Assembly: GCA_947461185.1 (NCBI GenBank)
Contig: CANHJY010000057.1
Location: 1-9,315, forward strand
Source: Flavobacteriales bacterium
GTDB taxonomy: Bacteria > Bacteroidota > Bacteroidia > Flavobacteriales_D > Crocinitomicaceae
Length of the DNA: 9,315 bases
Reading direction: 5' to 3'
Both the position numbers and the translations under genes were made by a program. The notes beneath the pieces are model-generated. The model made no database searches. It saw only the letters and a program-made list of their open reading frames with translations, and had not been told where the DNA came from. This document shows positions 1 through 6,089 of the stretch, piece by piece; position 1 is the first letter of the stretch; every line of letters starts with the position of its first letter.

Positions 1-438
1 AATGCGACCTCTGCAAAATGGATAATAATTTCGATCTAAAAAACCACCTGCCGCACCAGCATGCTCAAACTGTTTCTTATTTGAATATGAAAGAATTTTA
101 GGTTGGCAACCAGCAACTTGAGGGTCATTCATGGCATCTTTCAAAGGAAGTAACCAGTTTGGTGTTACTTCAATATCGCTATTTAAAAGAAGATAATATT
201 TGGAATGGACTTGTTTGAGTGCATCATTATAACCTTTTGCAAAGCCACCATTTTCAGGATTTTGTATTAATTTAATCTCAGGGAAATTTTCTGAAACAAA
301 AGCTACAGAATCGTCACTTGAATTATTATCTGCTAAACAAATTAATGCCCCATTGGCATGTTCAATTACGCCCGGAAGAAACTTTTTTAAAAAATCTTTT
401 CCATTCCAATTTAATATGACTATGGCTATCTCCTCCAA
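1..438 (-). CDS. Family 2 glycosyltransferase, N-terminal part (cut by window edge)
   Basis: The first 146 residues of a GT-A fold glycosyltransferase, expected to transfer a sugar from a nucleotide-sugar to a glycan or lipid acceptor at the cytoplasmic face of the membrane. Visible family marks are the first beta strand IAIVILNWNG (residues 4-13), the nucleotide-binding DNNSSDDS (37-44), NPENGGFAKGYN (60-71) and the DxD-like LLNSDIEV (84-91), followed by HAGAAGGF. This matches rhamnosyltransferase-like (WbbL-type) GT2 proteins; the acceptor cannot be told. The C-terminus lies outside the window. There is no in-frame ATG between the upstream stop (469-471) and the first beta strand. I place the start at TTG 438, which gives MEEIAIVILNWNG, a normal N-terminus for the family. 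It follows the GWxTD gene by 30 bp in the same frame, so co-transcription is likely. Confidence 0.88.
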   Translation of the reverse strand, partial: MEEIAIVILNWNGKDFLKKFLPGVIEHANGALICLADNNSSDDSVAFVSENFPEIKLIQNPENGGFAKGYNDALKQVHSKYYLLLNSDIEVTPNWLLPLKDAMNDPQVAGCQPKILSYSNKKQFEHAGAAGGFLDRNYYPFCRGRI

Positions 439-468
439 AATTGCATTAAAAGATGACAATATTAAGCA

Positions 469-1935
469 TTAATACTGACGAAACAAATCGTCACTATTTC
501 CACCCCAATGGTCTTGAACATTTTGGTTCGGATTGTCTACATTTCCTTTGTTAGTGTTTCTGCTAGATAGTATTTGAGGCCATGATGGGTTCTTCAATTC
601 CCCTAACATATCAGAATGCAACAAGCGATATGCGTTATTAACTAAATCAGGATTGTAAAATATGAACCGTCGATTGCTAAATTGCCCGATTTTATTGTAC
701 ATCCAAATTTCGTAAGGGTATTCTGATGAAGATATTTCTCTTTGCGTGATATTTGTTGGAGAGCCATATTGCAGATAAACTCGTCCTCTATCTGTTTCAA
801 AACCTTCTTGAAAATTATTGCCATATAGTTGCTGCACCAAATTAACTTGTGATTTATATTTTATCCATGATTCATAAGAATTATCTGGATCTGTAATTGC
901 CCAAAATGCTTGAATATGTCTGCGCTGCCCCTCTTCATCGCTCTGTTTCAGAGTCGAAACAATATTCTTGACCTCTGCTGGTTTAGAAATAGGGATTAAA
1001 CTTTCTAAATAATAGGAGACACTATCTGAGTTAATGGAATTTTGAAATGATGGGTCAAGGACCATATCAGACAAGTCAAAATTCAATTCCAATTCATTCG
1101 ATCTTTCAAAAAAAAGTGATTGGGTAGCCATTTCAGATAGATTTGTAGTAAGCAATGAATAATTTAAAGCATACTTACCAGATGGCAATTCAGAAATGTC
1201 AATATTTCTGATTAGAGGAATTACTTCAGCTGTATTTTGTTTGAAATAGTTAGTAAAAGCTAATAATTCTTCTCCATTTTCGGTATTAATAATAAATTCT
1301 TTAATTGCACAAATACTATCAACTAAATCTGAGCTATTGTAAAATTCGAGATAAATTGGGAGTGAAGTAAGTTGTTCTGCATAAAAAGTTGATAACCGCG
1401 GTATCATGTGGTAACCACTCTTGACGAAAAGATTGTTTTCTTCACTTAATTGAGCATATTCAATTGTTTCAATGTCAGAAACAGTAATACCTTTAGATAA
1501 ATCCTCAATATTCACAGGTACTATGCTTTGTATTGCGGGTTCCTTTGAATTAATGTCAGCGAGTTGAATAATTAATTCGTACGATCCGGGTTTGAGCGCA
1601 AATCGTTGCACATCAAAAAAGTCATCAATGATACTGTCTTTCATCAAAGGAGACTGAAGACGGTATACATCACTTATTATGGTGCTATCCTTCTCTTTAA
1701 ACTGAATGGAAACCGCGAGCTCTGCTTGAAGGACACTATCTTTTGACATGAAATTCACAGAATAACCTACGAATTGAAAATATAATTCAATAAAATTACC
1801 AGTTACACTACTGTAGAATTGCTTGGTGTCAAGATAAACTTTAAGATTGTTGGATTGCGCAACTGTTGAGTTCACATAGGTGAATCCTAAAAGAAAAGCG
1901 ATTAGGTATTTTATTGGCATCCGATTTATTATCAT
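469..1935 (-). CDS. Secreted GWxTD-domain protein
   Basis: A 488-residue protein with an N-terminal signal peptide (hydrophobic stretch about 8-22, likely cleavage after STVA at residue 26), so it is exported. The long middle (30-320) reads as beta-rich domains with no recognisable enzyme motif. The C-terminal part (about 335-450) matches the GWxTD domain, known mainly from Bacteroidota and of unknown function: IQAFWAITDPD (341-351), the signature region GFETDRGRVYLQYGSP (378-393), YPYEIWMYN (406-414) and RRFIFYNPD (422-430). The name-giving tryptophan is Phe379 here, so the motif reads GFETD. The C-terminal tail is rich in Asn and Gly. ATG 1935 is followed by a second in-frame ATG five codons on (MPIKYL), which would leave a shorter but complete signal peptide; I cannot decide between them. 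It is divergent from the MscS gene and upstream of the glycosyltransferase. Confidence 0.88.
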   Translation of the reverse strand: MIINRMPIKYLIAFLLGFTYVNSTVAQSNNLKVYLDTKQFYSSVTGNFIELYFQFVGYSVNFMSKDSVLQAELAVSIQFKEKDSTIISDVYRLQSPLMKDSIIDDFFDVQRFALKPGSYELIIQLADINSKEPAIQSIVPVNIEDLSKGITVSDIETIEYAQLSEENNLFVKSGYHMIPRLSTFYAEQLTSLPIYLEFYNSSDLVDSICAIKEFIINTENGEELLAFTNYFKQNTAEVIPLIRNIDISELPSGKYALNYSLLTTNLSEMATQSLFFERSNELELNFDLSDMVLDPSFQNSINSDSVSYYLESLIPISKPAEVKNIVSTLKQSDEEGQRRHIQAFWAITDPDNSYESWIKYKSQVNLVQQLYGNNFQEGFETDRGRVYLQYGSPTNITQREISSSEYPYEIWMYNKIGQFSNRRFIFYNPDLVNNAYRLLHSDMLGELKNPSWPQILSSRNTNKGNVDNPNQNVQDHWGGNSDDLFRQY

Positions 1936-2086
1936 GTAATAAAATTAAAAAAAAACAGCCATTAATAAATAATTTTGAGTGCGATTAATATGGAAGAATT
2001 ATTGGAATGAATATAAAAACTCAAATTTTAAACAACATAATAAAGTGTAGTTTGTAATTTAGTTTTTACAAAGATTAATTTCAGTT

Positions 2087-2599
2087 ATGGATGTTTCGTT
2101 TTATAAATTTCAATTGATAGAGACTGGAGTAGTTATAGCAGCCTATATACTTTTGTCCTATATTTTCAAAACCGCAGTTAATAATTATCTAAAAAATACA
2201 GCTTTACAGCGGCCTAGAAGAAAAATGATTATTAAAGCAGCTCAATTTTTTATTTTACTAATTGCAGCAATTTTTTTATCGGCAATTTGGGGCTTAGAAC
2301 AAAATGAAATTGCAGTGTTTTTCACATCCATCTTGACTGTTTTTGGTATCGCTTTTTTTGCTCAATGGTCTTTATTATCAAATATTACATCAAGCATATT
2401 GCTATTTTTTACCCATCCTCTAAAAATAGGTGATACGATTAAAGTTTTGGACAAGGATTATCCTTTTGAAGGCGAAGTAACAGATATTACATACTTCTTT
2501 CTGTATCTTAAAACATCAACTGGAGAAATTATAACAATTCCAAATTCTCAATTACTTCAAAAACCGGTATCTATATTATCCTCAAAATCTGAACAATAA
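2087..2599 (+). CDS. Small MscS-family mechanosensitive channel
   Basis: A 170-residue inner-membrane protein of the MscS family, whose members open under membrane tension to release solutes during hypo-osmotic shock. I see three hydrophobic helices (about 10-28, 50-69 and 75-100). The third is the pore-type helix, running into FAQWSLLSNITSSILLFFTHPLKIGDTIKV (91-120), which is the most conserved part of the family. The beta domain follows (112-155), with EGEVTDI (128-134), LKTSTGEIITIPNSQLL (141-157) and a final KPVSI. The alpha/beta C-terminal cytoplasmic domain of E. coli MscS (286 residues) is absent, so this is a minimal form. The reading frame ends cleanly at TAA with no sign of a frameshift, and similarly short versions are known in Bacteroidota. 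It ends 6 bp from the convergent SPFH gene, leaving no room for a separate terminator. Confidence 0.88.
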   Translation: MDVSFYKFQLIETGVVIAAYILLSYIFKTAVNNYLKNTALQRPRRKMIIKAAQFFILLIAAIFLSAIWGLEQNEIAVFFTSILTVFGIAFFAQWSLLSNITSSILLFFTHPLKIGDTIKVLDKDYPFEGEVTDITYFFLYLKTSTGEIITIPNSQLLQKPVSILSSKSEQ

Positions 2600-2605
2600 G
2601 TTAAT

Positions 2606-3532
2606 TTATTTTTTAACATTATTGTTTTTTAAGATGTCGTTGGCCATGAGTTGCTTCATGGATTTATCCATTCCTTCAATTGATCCATCGAGGAAAATTA
2701 CATTGCCAGTTCCTTTTTCTGCAAATTCTTTTACCGATTCTGTCCACATGGAGAATAAGATTAATGACGTATCCAAATCAGCTTCCCTCATTTTATCAGC
2801 GGCTTCTGTCATACCCTTTGCCACCTCTTCCCTAAACAAAGCAATACCTTGGCCTCTTAACTGAGATGCTTCTTTTTCGGCCTCCGCAGCAATTTTTATG
2901 GCATTTCCATCGGCTTCGGCTGCTTTGGTTTTTGTAATTAATAGCGCTTGACCTTCATTTTCGGCTGCAGCCTTCAAATTGTTGGAAGCAACAACCTTTG
3001 CCATTGAGGCGGTTATTTCAGCATCAAATGTGATGTCATTCAATTGTAAATCAATGAGGTGAAAACCCCAACTTTCCAATGTGTGATCTAAACTTTCTTT
3101 GACATCATCAACTATTTCTCTTCTTAACAAAAGAATTTCCGCCTGCTTTTTAGTTGCTACGAATCCTCTTACAGAGCCTTCGATAGTTCTTATGAGGGCC
3201 TGAGAAAAACTGGTTTTATCCATGAATTTAAATGCGACATTTTTAATAGTTTCCTCTTGTGAATCTAAAACGGCATAGACTAGCATGGCTTTGAAATAAA
3301 CATTCGCTTGATCTTGCGTAATTGCCTGAAATTCCATTTCTATAGCTCTGTTTTGAATAGAAACTTTATTAAAAATTACTTCTAAAAACGGAATGCGGAA
3401 GTTTAATCCAGGAAAGAGAATTCGACGATATTTTCCGAACATGGTAACCACTGCAATAGTGCCTTCCTGAACAGCCACAAAACTTGCAAGAATTAATAAC
3501 AACAGAACACCGAGAACGATTAATAGCACCAT
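2606..3532 (-). CDS. SPFH/Band 7 (stomatin/prohibitin-type) membrane protein
   Basis: A 308-residue SPFH-domain protein. Such proteins form oligomeric membrane scaffolds, often tied to membrane microdomains or to proteases; the partner here is unknown. An N-terminal membrane helix (2-20) is followed by the SPFH domain (about 20-190), with EGTIAVVTMFGKYRRILFPG (23-42), FRIPFLEVIFNKVSIQNR (45-62) and LNDITFDAEITASM (164-177). A helical Ala/Glu/Lys-rich coiled-coil region comes next (about 178-250: AAAENEGQALL, KAAEADGNAIKIAAEAEKEA), then a conserved-looking tail with LILFSMWTESVKEFAEKGTGNVIFL (257-281). The RGQGIALFREEVAKGM segment resembles the HIR/stomatin branch more than HflK/HflC. There is no NfeD-like partner in the window. 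It starts 19 bp after the lipoprotein gene on the same strand, so the two probably share a transcript. The start is preceded by an A-rich stretch without a Shine-Dalgarno sequence. Confidence 0.9.
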   Translation of the reverse strand: MVLLIVLGVLLLLILASFVAVQEGTIAVVTMFGKYRRILFPGLNFRIPFLEVIFNKVSIQNRAIEMEFQAITQDQANVYFKAMLVYAVLDSQEETIKNVAFKFMDKTSFSQALIRTIEGSVRGFVATKKQAEILLLRREIVDDVKESLDHTLESWGFHLIDLQLNDITFDAEITASMAKVVASNNLKAAAENEGQALLITKTKAAEADGNAIKIAAEAEKEASQLRGQGIALFREEVAKGMTEAADKMREADLDTSLILFSMWTESVKEFAEKGTGNVIFLDGSIEGMDKSMKQLMANDILKNNNVKK

Positions 3533-3551
3533 AATTTCTTTATTTAATTTA

Positions 3552-4313
3552 TTAATATCTATTCATATCCAAAACATCGAAGTCTCTAACTCCGTCAAGA
3601 CTTATTAATTGTCCTATGCGAATTGTTGACCAATTTTCCTCATAAATTTCATCTCCACCTTCAGCACTTTCATTGACATTAACTTTAACTTGCTTCTTTT
3701 TTGATAAGAAGTTAATACTTGTCTCACTTTCCACAACAGGTGCACCTTCGAAAAAGTCATAACCAATTAATTTGAAATCCCCATTTTGATATTTGAAAGT
3801 ATATTTCCAAGCGCCATATCGACCGTGCCCGTAGTTAATATAAAGGTTACCTCGTTTAATATCTAAAGAAAGTTCGGGAGCAAAATATACACCGCCGTCT
3901 TCATTTTCTGAAGAAAAACAATCGTAGTTTTTTGTTGCTAGTTCATAAGAACCATTATTATTAAACAGAACGATAATTCCACGACGATTTTGATCTAACC
4001 TGCCTCTATACTCATCCGTAATAATCTTATTTTTATTTGTTCCCTTTATAATTAAAACACAATCTTCAGCACCATCATTATTGAGATCTCCATTTATTTT
4101 TTCAAACATTATATAACCTTCAGGTATGAAATCAGTGGGTTCATTTTTAGCGATTGTAGTTTTCTCACCTACAAATGTTGAGGGTTTCGCCGGAGTAATT
4201 GTTTCAGCAGTATCTGAAGTAGCTGTTTTTTTATCATCTACCTTGTTGTTGCATCCAGTTGAACTCACAAATAGGACAGAAATTATCAAAAAAGATTTTA
4301 AAAATGAATTCAT
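3552..4313 (-). CDS. Predicted lipoprotein with an FG-GAP-like DxNxDGxxD motif
   Basis: A 253-residue exported protein of unknown function. Starting at ATG 4313 gives MNSFLKSFLIISVLFVSSTGC, a signal peptide ending in a lipobox-like SSTGC with Cys21; the -3 residue is Ser rather than the usual Leu, so lipidation is likely but not certain. A Thr/Lys/Asp-rich linker (22-60) leads into GDLNNDGAEDCVLI (75-88), which has the DxNxDGxxD calcium-loop pattern of FG-GAP/VCBS repeats, here present once. Later parts alternate hydrophobic and polar residues as in a beta-sheet fold (NLYINYGHGRYGAWKYTFKY). The frame stays open upstream to a TTG at 4349, but that codon lies inside a putative promoter box at 4347-4354, and a start there would spoil the signal peptide. 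The SPFH gene follows after 19 bp. Confidence 0.8.
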   Translation of the reverse strand: MNSFLKSFLIISVLFVSSTGCNNKVDDKKTATSDTAETITPAKPSTFVGEKTTIAKNEPTDFIPEGYIMFEKINGDLNNDGAEDCVLIIKGTNKNKIITDEYRGRLDQNRRGIIVLFNNNGSYELATKNYDCFSSENEDGGVYFAPELSLDIKRGNLYINYGHGRYGAWKYTFKYQNGDFKLIGYDFFEGAPVVESETSINFLSKKKQVKVNVNESAEGGDEIYEENWSTIRIGQLISLDGVRDFDVLDMNRY

Positions 4314-4346
4314 AGTTTGGGGTTTGTATTTAGGAATTATAATGTA

Positions 4347-4380
4347 CAAATATGAAAATTAATTTTGATGAATAGACAAA
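4347..4380 (-). promoter_or_regulatory. Putative Bacteroidota-type promoter of the lipoprotein-SPFH pair
   Basis: Read on the minus strand, TTTG (4380-4377) is separated by 22 bp from CATATTTG (4354-4347), a one-mismatch fit to the -7 box TAnnTTTG of Bacteroidota. Transcription would start near 4342, giving a leader of about 28 bases before ATG 4313. No other candidate of comparable quality lies between here and the gene. Confidence 0.45.
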
Positions 4381-4510
4381 CAGGTATAATGACTTTTTTA
4401 TTTCGTTAAACATTTGCTGGATTAAAATTTGTCATTGCGAATTAAACAAAGTAAACAAGGTTTGTTTTTATGTCTTTTTGATGCCTTAGTCCTCAGGTTT
4501 TGGTCTTGAT
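4381..4510. other. Non-coding stretch with no recognised feature
   Basis: AT-rich, without an open reading frame of note on either strand. It contains a short AAACAA/TTGTTT inverted repeat near 4456-4470, and GTCATTGCGA at 4431-4440, which recalls the start of a dispersed intergenic repeat family but without the rest of its sequence. I assign no function. Confidence 0.4.
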
Positions 4511-4597
4511 CCCTCTTGAGCAGCTCAGAGTCGTTGAGAAACGAAAAAAGCACCGTCCTTTAGGCAGTGCTTTTATCAGCGTGATTCGGCTGGGATT
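4511..4597. repeat. Direct repeat copy 1: degenerate tRNA-Lys 3' end plus trailer and terminator
   Basis: This segment matches 4678-4765 at a fixed offset of 168 bp. From 4527 to 4597 there are only three differences in 71 bp and no gap (4534, 4562 and 4564 against 4702, 4730 and 4732). Further left, the match continues to about 4511 with more changes and one indel. It includes the last 15 bases of the tRNA gene (GATTCGGCTGGGATT at 4583-4597), the trailer and the hairpin. Beyond 4597 the tRNA similarity fades, although CCCAG reappears at 4604-4608 and can pair with CTGGG at 4590-4594, so a T-arm-like hairpin remains. Two of the three differences fall in the terminator stem and weaken it. Confidence 0.85.
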
Positions 4598-4668
4598 TAA
4601 TCTCCCAGATTCATCGAAGTGCAGTGGATAAAAGCACTCATTCACTGCGTTAATCTGGCACTTTTTTC
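4543..4668. repeat. Large imperfect palindrome centred on a T-arm-like hairpin
   Basis: The centre is CTGGGA-TTTAATC-TCCCAG (4590-4608), a 6-bp stem with a 7-base loop. Outward, AGTGCTTTTATC (4566-4577) is an exact inverted match to GATAAAAGCACT (4627-4638), and GAAAAAAG (4543-4550) corresponds to CTTTTTTC (4661-4668). The right arm therefore reads like a degenerate, inverted copy of the tRNA 3' end plus terminator. It also folds on its own: CCAGATT (4605-4611) with AATCTGG (4652-4658), and AGTGCAGTG (4618-4626) with CACTGCGTT (4643-4651, two wobbles), followed by a T run, so it looks like a plus-strand terminator. No plus-strand gene upstream would need one. Confidence 0.65.
4544..4570 (-). 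terminator. Decayed copy of the tRNA-Lys terminator hairpin
   Basis: On the minus strand GCACTG (4570-4565) pairs with CGGTGC (4555-4550), with one G-U wobble, followed by six T residues (4549-4544). The inner part of the stem, intact in the second copy, is interrupted here by a C-A mismatch. It may still stop transcription that reads through the tRNA terminator. Confidence 0.5.
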
Positions 4669-4677
4669 ATTTCCCCA

Positions 4678-4765
4678 CTCCCTTAAGCAAGCTAAGAGTC
4701 GCTGAGAAACGAAAAAAGCACCGTCCTTTGGACAGTGCTTTTATCAGCGTGATTCGGCTGGGATT
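4678..4765. repeat. Direct repeat copy 2: functional tRNA-Lys 3' end plus terminator
   Basis: The intact partner of the copy at 4511-4597, overlapping the 3' end of the real tRNA gene. The shared end points (a tRNA 3' segment on one side, a GAGTCG-containing stretch on the other) mark the unit that was duplicated. Confidence 0.85.
4712..4738 (-). terminator. Rho-independent terminator of tRNA-Lys
   Basis: On the minus strand GCACTGTCC (4738-4730), loop AAA, then GGACGGTGC (4726-4718) forms a 9-bp stem with one G-U wobble, followed at once by six T residues (4717-4712). It begins 11 bases after the tRNA 3' end at 4750, which fits a short trailer removed during tRNA maturation. Confidence 0.85.
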
Positions 4766-4822
4766 CGAACCCAGGACCCATACATTAAAAGTGTATTGCT
4801 CTACCAGCTGAGCTACCGAATC
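4750..4822 (-). tRNA. tRNA-Lys (anticodon UUU)
   Basis: A full cloverleaf can be read on the minus strand: acceptor GATTCGG pairing with CCGAATC, D arm GCTC/GAGC with loop AGCTGGTA, anticodon stem ATACA/TGTAT with loop CTTTTAA, variable GGGTC, and T arm CTGGG/CCCAG with loop TTCGAAT. Position 34-36 is TTT, so it reads lysine codons AAA and AAG. All stems are perfectly paired. The discriminator base is A (4750) and CCA is not encoded, so it must be added after transcription. It is a single gene with its own promoter and terminator. Its 3' end is partly duplicated 168 bp away. Confidence 0.97.
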
Positions 4823-4847
4823 TTAATTTTCAAGCTCAATGCGGGTG

Positions 4848-4877
4848 CAAAGATAACTTTAATATTTTTTCCAACAA
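4848..4877 (-). promoter_or_regulatory. Promoter of tRNA-Lys
   Basis: On the minus strand TTG (4877-4875), a 19-bp spacer and TATCTTTG (4855-4848) fit the Bacteroidota consensus TTG-N(17-23)-TAnnTTTG exactly. The start of transcription would fall near 4841, leaving a leader of about 18 bases before the tRNA 5' end at 4822. Confidence 0.7.
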
Positions 4878-4931
4878 GCATTATCTATTCTTTTTTTATT
4901 TTTTTCTCGATTCAAGTTCAAAATATTGTAA

Positions 4932-4963
4932 TTTTCAAATTGATGGTCATTGAGTTAACTTTG
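4932..4963 (+). promoter_or_regulatory. Putative promoter of aroK
   Basis: TAACTTTG (4956-4963) is a perfect -7 box of the TAnnTTTG type. The upstream element is poor (TTTTC at 4932-4936, 19 bp away). The box ends only 7 bp before the ATG, so the transcript would begin with the start codon or a few bases before it. Confidence 0.45.
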
Positions 4964-4970
4964 TTTTGAC

Positions 4971-5501
4971 ATGAAAATTATTTTGGTTGGTTTTATGGCT
5001 TGTGGAAAATCATTGATTGGACGTCAGCTTTCAAAGAAAATAGGGGTTCCTTTTTATGATACCGATGAGATAATTGAAAAGAAACTGGGTAAAACAGTAA
5101 ATGAAATATTTATAGCATTTGGTGAAAATCATTTTAGAGAAATAGAGAAGCAATGTATTGAAAATCTTAAACTTCCTGAAAATTTTGTCCTCTCAGTAGG
5201 AGGGGGGCTACCTTGTTTCAATAACTTAATCTACGAATTGAATAACTTAGGCTCTACAATATTTTTAAAGGTTGATTTAGAAGAAATATATCAACGCCTT
5301 TTATCATCAAAAAATAACCGACCGTTATTAATTAATCTAGATGATAAAGACATTAGATCCTATCTTCAAGAACTTTATGCCCAAAGATTAAATATTTACA
5401 GCAATGCTCAATTTACCTTGGATGTCACGCACATGAATGTAAACCAAACTATTGAACACCTATTGAATAATGTCAATCTTCTTCCTCAAAAAGACCAGTA
5501 G
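4971..5501 (+). CDS. aroK: Shikimate kinase
   Basis: A 176-residue cytoplasmic enzyme that phosphorylates shikimate with ATP to shikimate 3-phosphate, the fifth step of the chorismate (aromatic amino acid) pathway. The Walker A loop is GFMACGKS (7-14). The shikimate-binding residues are visible as DTD (30-32, with Asp32), Arg56 in FREIE, and GGG (77-79); the lid arginine is in NRPLL (Arg117), and Arg139 in YAQRLNIY fits the nucleotide-contacting arginine. Length and motif spacing are normal for the family (about 170-180 residues), so the gene looks intact. It stands alone, with no other aromatic pathway gene in the window. Its last 29 bp overlap the end of the convergent membrane protein gene. 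The start is fixed by MKIILVGFMACGKS, with no room for a longer N-terminus. Confidence 0.96.
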   Translation: MKIILVGFMACGKSLIGRQLSKKIGVPFYDTDEIIEKKLGKTVNEIFIAFGENHFREIEKQCIENLKLPENFVLSVGGGLPCFNNLIYELNNLGSTIFLKVDLEEIYQRLLSSKNNRPLLINLDDKDIRSYLQELYAQRLNIYSNAQFTLDVTHMNVNQTIEHLLNNVNLLPQKDQ

Positions 5502-6033
5502 ATGCCTGGTTTGAATTGGTTTTTAGAAATAAAGTATTGATAGCTCCAGATAAATTAAGTGCAATAAATGCAATTTTATCGAAAAAAGTGGTGTCTTCTA
5601 TGTAGTAATCCAAGTTGAGATACAAGACCATAGTTAGAAAATAAATTCCGGTTCCACCGAAGAAAAAATACACATACGAAGGTATTTTTCTCCAAATAAA
5701 CAAAATCCCAACTAATACGATAATCCATGAAATTAAACTAATAGCATGAAATACTAATAAGCGATCAATAAAATCTCCCGAATCAAAACCTAATTCAATT
5801 CCTCGTGCATTGATCATATCAGATACTGGAAGTTTTTTTTCGTTTTGTATCGTTTCTCTAAAAAATATGGCTCCAAAACTCAATAGACTCCAAACAAAAA
5901 ATATGGACCAAAGAAATAGGCAACTGTAAAATGTTACTTTAGTTAGGCTGTCTGGTTGCTTTTCACCTAAAATGAATTTGCCAATATGGTCTAACCAAGT
6001 TTTTTTTTGTTCGTTGTTTATTGATTTTTCCAT
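5473..6033 (-). CDS. Unrecognised four-helix membrane protein
   Basis: A 186-residue protein with no family I recognise. A charged N-terminus (1-30, MEKSINNEQKK) comes before four predicted membrane helices at about 35-57, 93-114, 119-140 and 150-170. The loop between helices 1 and 2 (58-92) is polar and the longest; the tail is acidic (LFEEED). This is probably an inner-membrane protein with both ends in the cytoplasm by the positive-inside trend (WRKIPS between helices 2 and 3 would argue for the same side). I choose ATG 6033; the frame is open three codons further to a TTG at 6042, which is less likely. It overlaps aroK tail to tail by 29 bp and is divergent from the transglutaminase-like gene, with 56 bp between them. 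Confidence 0.72.
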   Translation of the reverse strand: MEKSINNEQKKTWLDHIGKFILGEKQPDSLTKVTFYSCLFLWSIFFVWSLLSFGAIFFRETIQNEKKLPVSDMINARGIELGFDSGDFIDRLLVFHAISLISWIIVLVGILFIWRKIPSYVYFFFGGTGIYFLTMVLYLNLDYYIEDTTFFDKIAFIALNLSGAINTLFLKTNSNQASTGLFEEED

Positions 6034-6089
6034 TTTGAGCAATGAATAATTATGTAAAATTGTGAATTTATTTTCTTTCGAAACGAATA

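Noticed and set aside
2087..2599. The short MscS gene as a pseudogene
   Set aside because: The pore helix and beta domain are intact, the frame ends cleanly, and short MscS forms are known; no remnant of a C-terminal domain follows.
2600..2617. GTTAA/TTAAC inverted repeat between the convergent MscS and SPFH genes as a shared terminator
   Set aside because: Only five A/T-rich pairs with an 8-base loop, and it lies partly inside the SPFH stop region; too weak in AT-rich DNA.
2622..2864. Plus-strand open frame inside the SPFH gene
   Set aside because: It lies wholly within a well-supported gene on the other strand and has no recognisable domain.
4431..4470. GTCATTGCGA followed by AAAC-rich sequence as a member of a dispersed intergenic repeat family
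   Set aside because: Only about ten bases match the familiar start of such repeats and the palindromic remainder is missing.
4583..4654. A complete second (pseudo) tRNA-Lys gene
   Set aside because: Only the 3' acceptor strand and a T-arm-like hairpin can be matched; the CTTTTA stretch upstream is about ten bases out of place for an anticodon loop and no D arm is seen.
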